Below are positions 9,120-19,723 of a stretch of 64,000 nt of DNA, one piece after another. Both the position numbers and the translations under genes were made by a program. How positions within the stretch are numbered: position 1 is the first letter of the stretch; each line of letters begins with the position of its first letter. The notes beneath the pieces were generated by a model. The model was not told the origin of the DNA, ran no database searches, and was given only the letters and a program-made list of their open reading frames with translations. The stretch comes from Galerina marginata (lineage: Eukaryota > Basidiomycota > Agaricomycetes > Agaricales > Galerinaceae), in contig JAECYW010000009.1 of NCBI GenBank assembly GCA_023014335.1, forward strand, positions 1,674,001 to 1,738,000, read 5' to 3'.

Positions 9120-10616
9120 CTAGAAATAATCTACCACCAATCCCTCGCAGATTTCATCATGAAGCTCCTCCATGATTTTGGCGCTACACCAGCCAGGTAG
9201 GCGCACAGATACGACCTTCGTAAACTGTTTCTCAGACCTTTGTGCCAAAGGCGACGCAAAACCAGCAGTCGCGGGCTTCCCAAACACCCAGCGGTGCTTG
9301 ATCAGGTTGATGACTGAAAGAAGGGAATCCACCTGCGGAAATTGCAACTCAAGATGCTGTAAGTCGGGCAAGAGGACAGGATGATCATTGTCCTTGGAGG
9401 CACCCGCGAAGGCATGGGTGTGATGAGGTGGGGCTGGTGCGCAAAGCGTGTCTAGAAGCTTGCCGATGGCTAACGGCAAAGTTTTATCCCTTTCGTAATA
9501 GAGCGCGAGTTTTGATAGGGTTGTCGTGCGCCGCAGAAGAGGTTCCAGGAGGCGGTCGATGCGCCACGTCGGACCTCCTCTAAGCTCGAGAATTTGAAGC
9601 TGGCATGAGGGACTTCGATTCAGAAGTGCCGTTATCTCCTCCAGCGGCAAGGGATGTCCCGATACTTCGCCGCATCTCAACTCCCTCAGGACAGGTATCG
9701 ATAGAATATGCTCGAATAGGTTAGAGCCGGGCGAGTTAAGGATAGTTAAATATTCCAAATTCTTGAGATGCATCGGAGGAACACTGCTAGTCGTCCACCA
9801 CGAATCCGTGACTATGTCCTCGACAAAGCAAGATCGGAGCTCGTGACTTGCTTCCAGGATTTCTAGTACTTGACTGTTGGCTAGTTTGGATGCCTTAAGG
9901 TGAGTAAGATGACGGTACGAGAGTGGGTTCTCGGGTTTGGAAAACAGGAAGTGGTTGAGCCCCAATTCGCGTAGGTTGGTTGCATTTTGTAAGAAATCGA
10001 GGGATCCTGATGCATCTCGTCGTAATACCTCAACAAATGCTGTACGGAGGAGAGGAAGATTGACGCATGTGTGGTTCAAACGAGAGATACAAAAGTAAGG
10101 GATGAATATATCGATGGCCTCCCAACGATGGCTCTCCTTGGCGATCAACTTGTAGAGAGGCAAGGTCCGGTCATCCTCGTACTCGTATGGCCCGCCGGTA
10201 CTCTTCTTCCTAAATACAATGGTAAGTGGGAGGCCTTTTGAACGACGCAGATATGCATCCAATAATTTGGTTTGAACGGCGCGTTTGTTACGCGAGACAA
10301 AAAGGTGGATATATGTCCATAGCCTAGGGGACGACCAAGCGATGTCTCTCCACTGCCTACAGACCGACCCGAGCATAAGTGGCCCTAACTCTCGATTTTC
10401 GGCCTTTGGGTGTGTCCCCAAAGCTCTAGGTGGCTTGCATGTATGATTAAATATTTCAAGAAGCATTTCTGAGGGTAAATGGGAAGCCGGGCACGGAGAG
10501 ACGTCCATAGGACCAGTGAGATCACAGTAAGGCTGGGCGCTTGATGGTGCACATGAAAGTTCGAGAGAGGGTTGTTGATTGCGGAGAGTGAATGTCTTCA
10601 TCGCGGACCGCAACAT
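9120..10616 (-). CDS. F-box/LRR-like protein, array member 5 (apparent chimera)
   Basis: 498 residues, intronless. The first roughly 100 residues (MLRSAMKTFTLRNQQPSLEL through the F-box PSEMLLEIFNHTCKPPRALG and WSSPRLWTYIHL) match member 4, including the upstream spacer. From about base 10310 toward the 3' end the sequence instead matches members 3 and 6 (KKSTGGPYEYEDDRTLPLYK; C terminus LPGWCSAKIMEELHDEICEG as in member 6). The switch lies near 10290-10320 in the DNA. The reading frame is intact, so the mosaic gene can encode a full protein. F-box at residues about 47-100, leucine-rich strands afterwards. Probable SCF adaptor. Confidence 0.87.
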   Translation of the reverse strand: MLRSAMKTFTLRNQQPSLELSCAPSSAQPYCDLTGPMDVSPCPASHLPSEMLLEIFNHTCKPPRALGTHPKAENRELGPLMLGSVCRQWRDIAWSSPRLWTYIHLFVSRNKRAVQTKLLDAYLRRSKGLPLTIVFRKKSTGGPYEYEDDRTLPLYKLIAKESHRWEAIDIFIPYFCISRLNHTCVNLPLLRTAFVEVLRRDASGSLDFLQNATNLRELGLNHFLFSKPENPLSYRHLTHLKASKLANSQVLEILEASHELRSCFVEDIVTDSWWTTSSVPPMHLKNLEYLTILNSPGSNLFEHILSIPVLRELRCGEVSGHPLPLEEITALLNRSPSCQLQILELRGGPTWRIDRLLEPLLRRTTTLSKLALYYERDKTLPLAIGKLLDTLCAPAPPHHTHAFAGASKDNDHPVLLPDLQHLELQFPQVDSLLSVINLIKHRWVFGKPATAGFASPLAQRSEKQFTKVVSVRLPGWCSAKIMEELHDEICEGLVVDYF

Positions 10617-11010
10617 CCGTGGCTCTCCGAGTCGACTTCACCTTCTTTCAAGTAGCTAAAAATGAGGAGGTCAGCATCGCCTTCATTTTCTATTCGTTAA
10701 ATACACTTCAAAATCAAGCTTATAAATTCAAAGTTGTCACAAATAGGCAGCAAACAGCTTCACTACTAGAATGAAATTGGTGTAGACCCACAGTAGAGAA
10801 ATATAATACGATCACCAGCAAATCTCGGAGACTGCTGGGTTGCGCTTGAACTGCCTCATTGAATTCCAACATGATGGATGTTTTCTATGGATAGTCTCGT
10901 CGCCATAGGCTAAAACTGCAGACAAAATGTCTTCATCAGCAAGATTAATGTCCTTCATGGGGTTGCGCTTGAGTCTTGACGGCTTCTAGAACGTCAGAAC
11001 CCAAGTGAGG
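10617..11010. repeat. Duplicated spacer, copy 2
   Basis: Near-identical copy of 8727-9119 lying upstream of member 5 and downstream of member 6 (both minus). It differs by scattered substitutions and a short insertion near 10727-10740. With the other copy it marks the ends of a duplicated unit of about 1.9 kb. Confidence 0.9.
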
Positions 11011-12411
11011 TTAGAAATAATCTATCAACAATCCCTCGCAGATCTCATCATGAAGCTCCTCCATGATTTTGGCGCTACACCAGCCAGGTAGGCGCACAGA
11101 TACGAACTTCGTCAACTGTTTCTCAGACCTTTGTGCCAAAGGTGACGCAAAACCAGCAGTCGCGGCATTCCCAAACACCCAGCGGTGCTTGATCAGGTTG
11201 ATGACTGGAAGAAGGGAATCCACCTGCGGAAATTCCAGCTCAAGATGCTGTAAGTCGGGCAAGAGAACAGGCTGACCATTGTCCTTGAAGGCGCTCGCAG
11301 AGGCATAGGTATGATGAGATAGGGCTGGTAGGCAATTCGGGTCTAGGAGCTTGCCAGCGGTTAATGGCAAGCTTTGATCCCTTTTGTAATAGAGCGCGAG
11401 TTTTGATAGGGTTGTCGTGCGCCGAAGAAGAGGTTCCAGGAGGCGGTCGATACCTACCGGCCACGTTGGACTTCCTCTGAGCTCGAGCATTTGAAGCTGG
11501 CATGAGGGACTTCGATCCAGAAGTGCCGTTATCTCCTCCAGCGGCAGTGAATGTCCTGATACTTCGCCGCTTCTCAACTCCCTTAGGACAGGTACGGATA
11601 GAATATGTTCGAGTAGGTTGGATTGCGCGCCGGGCGAATTGAGAATAGTCAAATATTCTAGATTCTTGAGATGCATCGGAGGGATATTGCTAGTTGTCCG
11701 CCACGAATCCATAACTATGTCCTCGATAAAGCAAGATCGAAGCTCGTGAGTCGCTCCCAGGATTTCCAGTACTTGATTTTTGGATAATTTGGATACTTTA
11801 AGGTGAGTAAGATGTCGGAACGAGAGTGGGTTCTCGGGGTTAGGAATCAGGAAGAGATTGAGCCCCAATTCACGTAGGTTGGCTGCATTTTGTATAAACT
11901 TGAGAGAGGCGAATCCTTCTCGTCGTAATACGTCAATAAATGCTGTGCGGAGGAGAGGAAGGTCGACGCATGTGTGGTTCATATGAGAGATACAAGAGTA
12001 AGGCATGAATATGTCGATGGCCTCCCAACGATGGCTTTCCTTGGCGATCAACTTGTAGAGAGGCAAGGTCCCGCCATCCTCGTACTCGTATGGCCCGCCG
12101 GTACTCTTCTTCCTAAATACAATGGTAAGCGGGAGGCCGTTCGAACGACGCAGATATTCATCCAATAATTTGGTTTGAACGGCGCATTTGTTACGCGATA
12201 GGATAAGGTGAATATAAGTCCATAGTGTTGGAGATGACCAAACGATGTCCCTCCACTGCCTACAGACCGACCCGAGCAGAAGAGGTCCTGACTCGCAATG
12301 TGCGACCTTTGGGGGTGTCCCTAAAGCTTTAGGTGGCTCGCAGATATCGTCAAATATCTCAAGAAGCAGTTCTGCAGGTAGGTTGTACGCCGGGCACGGA
12401 GGGATGTCCAT
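11011..12411 (-). CDS. F-box/LRR-like protein, array member 6
   Basis: 466 residues, intronless, starting MDIPPCPAYNLPAELLLEIF with the F-box from about residue 10. The codons before this ATG still read DLTGP as in members 4 and 5, but a stop is met further up, so the longer leader has been lost or lies in an unseen exon. The body closely matches members 3 and 5 (KKSTGGPYEYEDGGTLPLYK, LPGWCSAKIMEELHDEICEG). Leucine-rich strands run from about residue 150 to the end. It is the first gene of the array in its transcription direction. Probable SCF adaptor. Confidence 0.86.
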   Translation of the reverse strand: MDIPPCPAYNLPAELLLEIFDDICEPPKALGTPPKVAHCESGPLLLGSVCRQWRDIVWSSPTLWTYIHLILSRNKCAVQTKLLDEYLRRSNGLPLTIVFRKKSTGGPYEYEDGGTLPLYKLIAKESHRWEAIDIFMPYSCISHMNHTCVDLPLLRTAFIDVLRREGFASLKFIQNAANLRELGLNLFLIPNPENPLSFRHLTHLKVSKLSKNQVLEILGATHELRSCFIEDIVMDSWRTTSNIPPMHLKNLEYLTILNSPGAQSNLLEHILSVPVLRELRSGEVSGHSLPLEEITALLDRSPSCQLQMLELRGSPTWPVGIDRLLEPLLRRTTTLSKLALYYKRDQSLPLTAGKLLDPNCLPALSHHTYASASAFKDNGQPVLLPDLQHLELEFPQVDSLLPVINLIKHRWVFGNAATAGFASPLAQRSEKQLTKFVSVRLPGWCSAKIMEELHDEICEGLLIDYF

Positions 12412-12689
12412 AGGACCAGTGAGATCCTTCCGAGTATTGGCTTTTATCGTTCAAGTTATAAGTCCAGTAACTTTTACAGTAGGACGCAGGGAGGAAGTCG
12501 AGCTCGAGCTCGTGGAGGTGCCGGTTGGAGCGCGTGGGCGACGGAGGGACGAGGTCGAAGTTTGTATAATTTGCCTATAAATGACGGGTGTGCAAAAGGA
12601 CGTTCGAGGTGCTGGTGGTTGTCAACGCAATCAGTGTGGGAGTACAGTCTGAGTAAAGGTGAAGTAGGAAATATGAACAAAAAGTACTT

Positions 12690-12761
12690 TAGCAGCAACT
12701 CGTTTCGATCGAGTGACCTCGGGGTTATGGGCCCCGCGCGCTACCACTGCGCCATGCTGCT
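12690..12761 (-). tRNA. Initiator tRNA-Met (CAT), copy 1
   Basis: A 72-base cloverleaf without intron: acceptor AGCAGCA pairs with TGCTGCT, D-stem GCGC/GCGC, anticodon stem CGGGG/CCCCG with loop CCCATAA (anticodon CAT), T-stem ACTCG/CGAGT. Initiator features seen: A1-U72 pair, GGG/CCC in the anticodon stem, and A54 and A60 in the T-loop (ATCGAAA) in place of the usual T54. Position 33 is C, as in animal initiators. Five T residues at about 12682-12678 on the transcribed strand form a Pol III terminator. A and B boxes are internal. Confidence 0.97.
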
Positions 12762-12947
12762 GTTATTTAATGAACTATATTAAGCACTAGGTAAGGCTGT
12801 TGAAACAAACGACACCAAAAACAGCAACCGTTGAACTACAACTTCAAGTTTACTCAAGAATAATTTTGGCCCAGAACAAAGTATTGATTCAAAATAAAAA
12901 GGTATTCGCTACAATTCAGGGGAAGGGAGTGCATTTTATTCATCTCA

Positions 12948-14134
12948 TCATATAGGGCCCGTCTCGTCATCTGCGGCATTCGTAAATGGGAGCCTTTGCT
13001 TTAACCTTCTTGTTGAAGCTTCAGGCTGGCTCGATAAATTCGAAATGTCGACGGGATCGATCGTTTCGTCTTTGATAGGTTCCGCAGATACAGACTGCGA
13101 GGTTCCTTCAACCGACTCTCCCGTCAGATTCGAACTAGGTTCGCGGGGTGGAGTACTGGGAACGGTATCTCCTGAGTTTGCACTGTGGTGAAGACCAGTC
13201 ATCGCGGTATGAATAGCCGAATGTAAAGCAAGGCCGATTGTTGACAGAGCGTCGCGGATCGTCAACAAGATAGGCGCGGCATCGCGGCTCCACTGAGCCA
13301 CCGACGTCCCAACTGTTGTTGCTCCTTCTTGTATCTGTGCCCAATCTATCTCCTTCACCGCGCGAGTCATTCCATCCGTACCACCGCCTGGCAATTTCTT
13401 GATCTGCGGCAGGAAGAGTAAGTCAGAGAAAAAACAGTACCGAAAGCGAGTCCTATAATTACAATGAATTGTGAGATGGCATTTGCACCAACGAGCAAAC
13501 CCGTGGCGATTCCTGCCAATGGGATAGTGGCTATCGCAACGATAAGCAGTTTGAAAAACACTGATATCCGTCGGTTAGTCCTATAGATTTTTTCCCCTCA
13601 AAGATACACTCACAAGATATCAATCCACCCAACACAACAAAAGCTACGCCAACAGCAATTGTAATAAGTGACCAGATGACGAGGATGAGAGTCGATATGA
13701 TCCTGAACGTTTCGGCTGCGTTAGTATCAACCGATTCTGGACCAAGAATGGATTTCTGCTTACAGGAAGGCAATAACAAGGAGAAACGCCAATAATGCAG
13801 GAGTCGCAACAACTGCCTAGTAAATTGTATAGCATTAAGAGCCTAGCTCATAGTTGTCCGGACAATTTAGTACTCACCGCTATCTGTGGATTAGTGTCAC
13901 AAGTCTCGAGGAAGGTCTTGATTGACGGTATAACCACTTCATCTATAATCCTAACAAAACCATAAACTCATGATTCATAGCTACATGGACCTCGGGGACC
14001 CACCTTGTCAAAAAATGTATAGTACCGTTGACTGCATCTCGGAGTCGAGTTGGGAAGTCTCGTGCATTGCTGCTATCCGCAGGTACAGGGCTAGGAGTAG
14101 TTAAAGAAGGCTGAGAAACGTTCGCGGTGGACAT
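12948..14134 (-). CDS. Predicted membrane protein with adjacent hydrophobic hairpins
   Basis: Product not recognised by family. Splicing by eye gives six exons and about 300 residues: a polar N terminus (MSTANVSQPSLTTPSPVPAD), a segment RLRDAVNGTIHFLTRIIDEV, then three or four close hydrophobic stretches (VVATPALLAFLLVIAFL, ISTLILVIWSLITIAVGVAF, LFFKLLIVAIATIPLAGIAT), and a Ser/Thr/Glu-rich tail from about residue 150. The last intron is best placed at GTAATTATAG, joining SQFI to IKKLPGGG, which keeps the tail frame. Back-to-back hydrophobic segments flanked by amphipathic stretches recall lipid-droplet hairpin proteins of the promethin/LDO type; that is an inference from shape only. It could equally be another ER membrane protein. 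Confidence 0.65.
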
Positions 14135-16725
14135 TGTCGAGCAGATGGAATATGTTGTATGGCTCCAGTTGTTATAGTATACTTATAACATACAATAGCG
14201 CAGCCCTCACTGCCGATTGAACACGTCAAGCGCGCGTTGGGGCAGTGGACTGTCAGTGTGCGCAGCCATCATCAGTGACCGCAGTGCTTCCACGTATCAT
14301 CCCATGCCCAAAGTGGTCGAACACCTGATCGCTTTGCAGACGAGCTGCCTCTGTCCCTGTCATGCTGCGCCTTCAAATAAGCTTCAGCAGTAACAAAGTT
14401 ACGAATAAATACCTGAAGTCTGATTCCCTTGCAGTAAGCATGGTAATTTTACTGATTCCGCTGATCACTAAAATGAGAAGTAGGTGAATGCTACCCATTC
14501 GAAGAATTCCTGGGCGATGCCACCGTGAAAACCCCAACTGATTCTGCCGTCAATGAAGTTCTTCTCAGCCATAATTCATTAGAGGACGCATTTCGCCACG
14601 TAGCCCCTGTTATTGAAAGCACGGACCTGCACGGACTTTCGGACTTTTTTCTCTAATTTCTTTGCGAAAAAGCATTCGTCGTAGGTACGATTTACGACAT
14701 GTCGGGTAGTAGAATGTCCATGGGTATACCGGCAAATGACGAAACCTGACATTGACAATCTCCACGCTGTTGAAAGCAGGTGGACGTCGTGGACTTTTAT
14801 TGGAGTCTACCCACGCATGAAGTTTTTGCTTCTTCTGCGTTATCTTATCCAAGCCTCCGAGATTTCGCAACAAAACTTGGTCAAGTGAGGCAGAGGACCT
14901 AAAAACTTGAAAAAAAACGAACCCCTTAGCTCCCGTCGGGGTCGGGGACAACTGCCATTTAGAATGAATGGACTCACATAGACGTGCGGCGCCAGTCCGG
15001 TTGGCGGGTCGTCACCGCGAATGTCTCCTGAGCCACGCGTATGCCTATCCTTATAGTACAAGTCTTCCAATGGGGTTTGTGGACCGTGGAATCAATTCGC
15101 AGAGACAACTTAATGAATGATGGAGAATATTGGGTGGCTTTGGACGAGGAAAGGGTCTCGAATGCAGAGAGCAAACTGCTCTCGGAGATCAGGTCGAGTC
15201 TCAAAGACAAGCCGATAGAAACACCGCATTGAGGTACTTGTCTGAGTCCCCGGTTAGTGGCCTCCACTGGAACCGGGCTAGTTATGTTACAGCCAGCTTG
15301 CAGAAAGCGCATAGCGAGGAGACTTGGAGCCAAACGGTCTCGACCCAAACTGCTGACTGTAGGTATTCTTGGGGTAAGCCCTGATGTAAGTTGCATGACG
15401 AGGTGGACGATGTCGTGCGCAAACTGAAGAGGGTCAAACATCCGATAATTGTTCAGACTTCACGATGATGTCGGTGGTGGAGCATTTCGCCAGGGGTAGG
15501 CGGTCAAGCTGAGAGGGAAAAAGGCGTTCAAAGGAGAAGAAAACCGACTAGACACTTGAGTACTGTGGGTCAGGTCCAATTTAATACCCTTAACTGTCCT
15601 ACCGTTTTCGTGGTCGAAATATCAAACATTTAGACGTTCTACATTGCTGCCATCAACATTGAGCCAATCATAAATCGGACTTGGAAGACTGACCTGTATT
15701 GATAGACTCCATTGATAGCGCTCGCTAAGTACACATGGCTGTAACTGAATGTGGTTACCGATAGTTGGCAAGATGACAAGCTATCAAAATGTGGGTTAAT
15801 GACCAGCCTTGAAATTGGCGAGAGGCGTACCGAGACGCGTCGGGCAAGCGCGATATTTTGCCCGAGTTTGGTCTTGCTTGGTCGTGTGTCTCCAACTCGA
15901 ACTCCCGCGCGTCCCCTCCATTGGTTTCTTAATTACCTTCCGCCTCCTCCTCTGCTGAGCGCTCCGAGCTTAAAAGGTGGCACCGACCTGGCAGGCACCC
16001 AACTTTTCCGGTAGGCGGTAAAGCGATTAAATGTCGTGTAGTCATGTGTTCGCTTGCCTTCCTTGACACGATCGACTTTCACTCTGGTTCGCCTCATCAG
16101 GCCTCAGGGCCCGAGAAGCTTAGTCTGCAGCAGACCCTGTCTATTTCCTAAGGATACGGAACCAAAAATCACAAGAACCTCGTCCTTTTTAGTGGAAGTC
16201 CGGATGGAGGAATCTCGTCGAGCTATGTACACGGCTTTAAGACCCGCCCATGACAAGAAGGTCCCCCAGATGAAAGATAAGTAATTTACCAGAGAACCGA
16301 AGACGACCCCTCTAGGAATGGCTTTTCCCATCCTGCTCGTCGGATTTGAGGCCTGGTTGCTTTGCCCAGACAAAGGCTTGTATATATTACGAAGGGCATC
16401 CCGGGTGCCGCCATTTCCCACAAACATCTCCACAACCTTTTACTTTGGTCCCACCGACCACAGGTATACATTTACTTCCATACACAGTGGATCTCTCTCA
16501 GGGATCTACGTTGATGTTTCATCACACAATCAGATCTCGTGGAAATGTATTTTTATATCGCTAGCTCGTCGTTGAATGCGGTTTGTGGGGCCTTTCATAT
16601 ACTTTGGATCGGTAACAGAAAACGGGGTTCGATCAACCCCATCCTGACAAGTGTTCAAAAGGAAGGTCGTTCGATTTCGACCTACCCCGGAGTCTTGCTG
16701 TCCCTGCGTTATTCCTCTGACTTCG
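14135..16725. other. Long region with no well-supported gene
   Basis: About 2.6 kb. Apart from the doubtful model at 14840-15441, no frame with coding character is seen. The last several hundred bases before 16726 probably contain the promoter and 5' UTR of the MFS transporter. Confidence 0.45.
14840..15441 (-). CDS. Possible spliced hypothetical gene
   Basis: Low-confidence model. On the minus strand an open frame from an ATG at 15441 runs to 14974 (MFDPLQFAHDIVHLVMQL..., 155 residues), overlapping another frame ending DIRGDDPPTGLAPHVY just before a good GTGAGT donor near 14979. A CT-rich stretch upstream (about 15490-15540) resembles a fungal 5' UTR. No domain is recognised and the frame change would need an intron I cannot place. 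It may be non-coding. Confidence 0.2.
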
Positions 16726-18867
16726 ATGGCGACCCTCGAGAAAGATGGTTTGGCTGACCCCGTCTCCAGCACAGCTGGCTCTTCTTCTCTCCACAAGTCG
16801 GACTTAGAGGAGAAAAATATTCTCGACACTGTGGACGATGCGACGGTTAGGAGGGCAGTGCGGAAACTAGACTTGACTATTTTGCCAATCATGACCATGT
16901 TCTATCTCCTATCCTTCCTGGTGCGTCATTCCTTCTTTAACGTCGGCAATAATATTTATCACGCTGGTCACTATTAGGATCGCGCGAACATTGGTACGTA
17001 CTCGAGGATCTTCATAAATCCTTTTGAACGAGGTGCTTATGGAACGCAGGCAATGCTAGGGTCGCTGGTCTGCAAAAGGGTCTTCACATGACTGACCGTC
17101 AGTACCAAATCGCAGTAACGACCACCTACGTGTACGTAAACTCCTCGCGAGGTCGTCGCTGTGCACTGAAATGACCACCGGGATAATAGGCCATACATCC
17201 TCGCTGAGCTGCCGTCAAATCTGTTGCTGCGCAGAATTGGGCCCAATATCTTGATGCCGACCATTCTCACAATCTGGGGGGTAATTGTCACTCTGCAAGG
17301 ACTTATAACATCCTTTCACGGACTCATTGCCGCTCGCTTTTTCCTTGGATTGGTGGAAGGGCCAATGTTCCCTGGAATCGTCTTGTACCTCTCCGGTTTC
17401 TATACTCGCGAGGAACTTTCTCTACGGCAGGTTTATAGTTGTGCCAATATCGCAAATCCGCTGACGGTTGTTCCTTCCAGAATTGCCATCTTCTGGTCCG
17501 CTGCATCGGTAGGTTTAAATGCACCATTGCAGTGCTATGACAATTAACGGCAACTCCTGTTCAGTTGTCGGGTGCATTCTCTGGTCTTCTCGCAGCAGCG
17601 ATTGTAAAAATGCAAGGCATTGGAGGCAAACCTGCTTGGGCCTGGATTTTTATCCTGGTAACTTGTCTCTTGTTTTCAGTTAGAATACAACTGACCTCAC
17701 TCTTTTCATAGGAGGGTCTTTTTAGTGTCCTAATGGGCCTTATTTCTTTCTTCCTAGTACCAGCGACTCCCAAACAATCACGATTCCTTTCCGACGAGCA
17801 GAAGGAGTACGTTTCCTGTCACTCTGATGATCATTCATACGTCCCGTCTAATCTTGAATGTACAGGATCATCACACAGCGCCTAGAAAGAGACCGCCCAT
17901 TCGTCAACCCGCTAGACACATTCAAGATCAGCCACGTCCTTTCTGCCATGAAATCGCCCCACGTTATTCTCGTGTTTATCATCTACTTCATGGGCGGGAC
18001 CAACCTCTACGGGCTCGCCCTTTTCCTGCCCTCCATCGTGAACCAGCTTGGCTTCAGCCCGAACCACACTCAACTTCTCAGCGTGGGTCCATTTGCCGCC
18101 GGATTCTTTGGTGTGTACTTCATGTTCTTTATTTTCATTCATAATCTCATGGACGAATTTTATAGTCTCGCTTATTGTCGCCTACCTGTCTGATAGATAT
18201 AAAACGCGGGCTATCCCTTTAGCCAGCGTGCTATTACTCTCTGTCGCCGGCTACGCTACTTACCTAGGTTAGTTCCATCTTTGCACCTTATTTTTTGTCC
18301 TAAAATCCCTCTCAACATCTCAGCGTCGACGAACAAACACACCTCCTACGGTGCTCTCTACCTGATGGTCCCAGGTATTTATGCGACCACACCAGTAATA
18401 GCCGCTTGGCTGTCCAACAATTCCGAACCATACTACCGACGAGCCACCAGTATCGCAATGGGCTTCGTTGCCACCAATTGCGTAAGTGTTTTGTTACAAG
18501 GGTTACCCCGCGTTGAAAACAGACACTGATTTCCGGGTCCAGGGTGGTATCCTGAGCACATGGAGATACCCTACCAAAGAAGGACCCAAATTCCGAAAAA
18601 CGAATATTATGAACATTTCATTGTGAGAAACCAACGGGTCTTTCTTTGTTACCACCGTGCTTACCCACCACTCTACCCTACAGCTCGCTTTCCATGATCG
18701 CTTTAACGATCGTCAACGCCATCATGCTCATCTACCTCAACAAGCGGAAAAAGAAGACCCGCACTGAAGCCCTCGCGCCGTACGTCACAGAGAAGGAGCC
18801 CGAGGGTGGTCTCCATGCGTGGGTCGAGCTCGGCGATCGCCATCCCGACTTCCGATATGTTCTTTGA
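16726..18867 (+). CDS. MFS transporter, anion:cation symporter (Dal5/Tna1-like) family
   Basis: Plasma-membrane permease of roughly 490 residues with about 12 membrane segments, split by some ten short introns. Family signs: N-terminal RKLDLTILPIMTMFYLLSFL followed by DRANIGNARVAGL; RFFLGLVEGPMFPGIVLYLS; the central loop ending LVPATPKQSRFLSDEQKE then ITQRLERDRP; the loop DRYKTRAIPLAS; and the C-terminal ELGDRHPDFRYVL typical of fungal allantoate, nicotinate and pantothenate permease relatives. The ATG at 16726 gives the usual cytosolic N terminus of about 50 residues. Substrate cannot be told from sequence; such carriers import organic anions, vitamins or small peptides. All junctions I placed keep the frame, so it looks functional. 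Confidence 0.9.
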
Positions 18868-19723
18868 TATTATTGGCTATTTTATTCGGCTGTATAGAAA
18901 CTGAAAGGGTGTAATTTACATGGGATAGAGAGGTCATAATCGAGATCAAGAAGACGATATTCGCGATCGCATATTGTCTGTATACGAACATATACGAATA
19001 TTAAGGGACCGGGAGAAAACGCGATTCTGCTGAAAGACCTGGTGGAGGTTTTGGCCGCTGGAGCTCGTTGTCCGGCTCATTCTGAATCCACATTCTTGCC
19101 AAGCCAGTTTTATCGGTGGGGTTTATGCTTGACCCTCGATTACATCCGAAAGTGATTCAATTCAATCAATGCACGGATCCATCGAACAAGAACTGGCAGA
19201 CGTGTATGCTGCGTGTATGCTGCGTGTAAGTACTCTATGTAGCGCAGAAAGAGCCTGGAATTCATTTAAATTCCCATCTTGAGTAAGTCGAGACTCGGGC
19301 GACTCGGATGAAACCGATGAAAGACGACGGGACAGCTAATAAACAGCACCATATTTTTCGGAAGACAGGCATTTTATTCCGGACACGTTGTGCCTCGTAC
19401 CTTTTTGCAAAATGGTGATGCCACTGTGGAGCCTAAGGCGATGGGCATCTGCTTACCGACTTAGGCGCTGCTTAGGCGCCAAGTTGAAATCGAAACACCC
19501 GAGCTGTAGTAAAACCGACGCTCGACAGCGGGCGGTAGTAATTAAACAGTACGTGGCTCTGAATCAGATCACACCGTCTGGGTACGTCAGGCTTGAAATA
19601 ACGGTATATTCACGAAGAAAGGGCTATGCAAGTGGGGTATATGATGAAGCAAAGCGGGTATTGCGAAAGAATAAACTAGGTCGAATGGTGAGGGATGTAC
19701 ATGCACAAGCGCGTTCTTCACGA
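18868..19723. other. Intergenic region between convergent genes
   Basis: About 850 bases between the 3' ends of the MFS gene and the secreted-protein gene. No gene is seen. A small direct repeat (TGCTGCGTGTA units) lies near 19204-19228. Confidence 0.45.
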
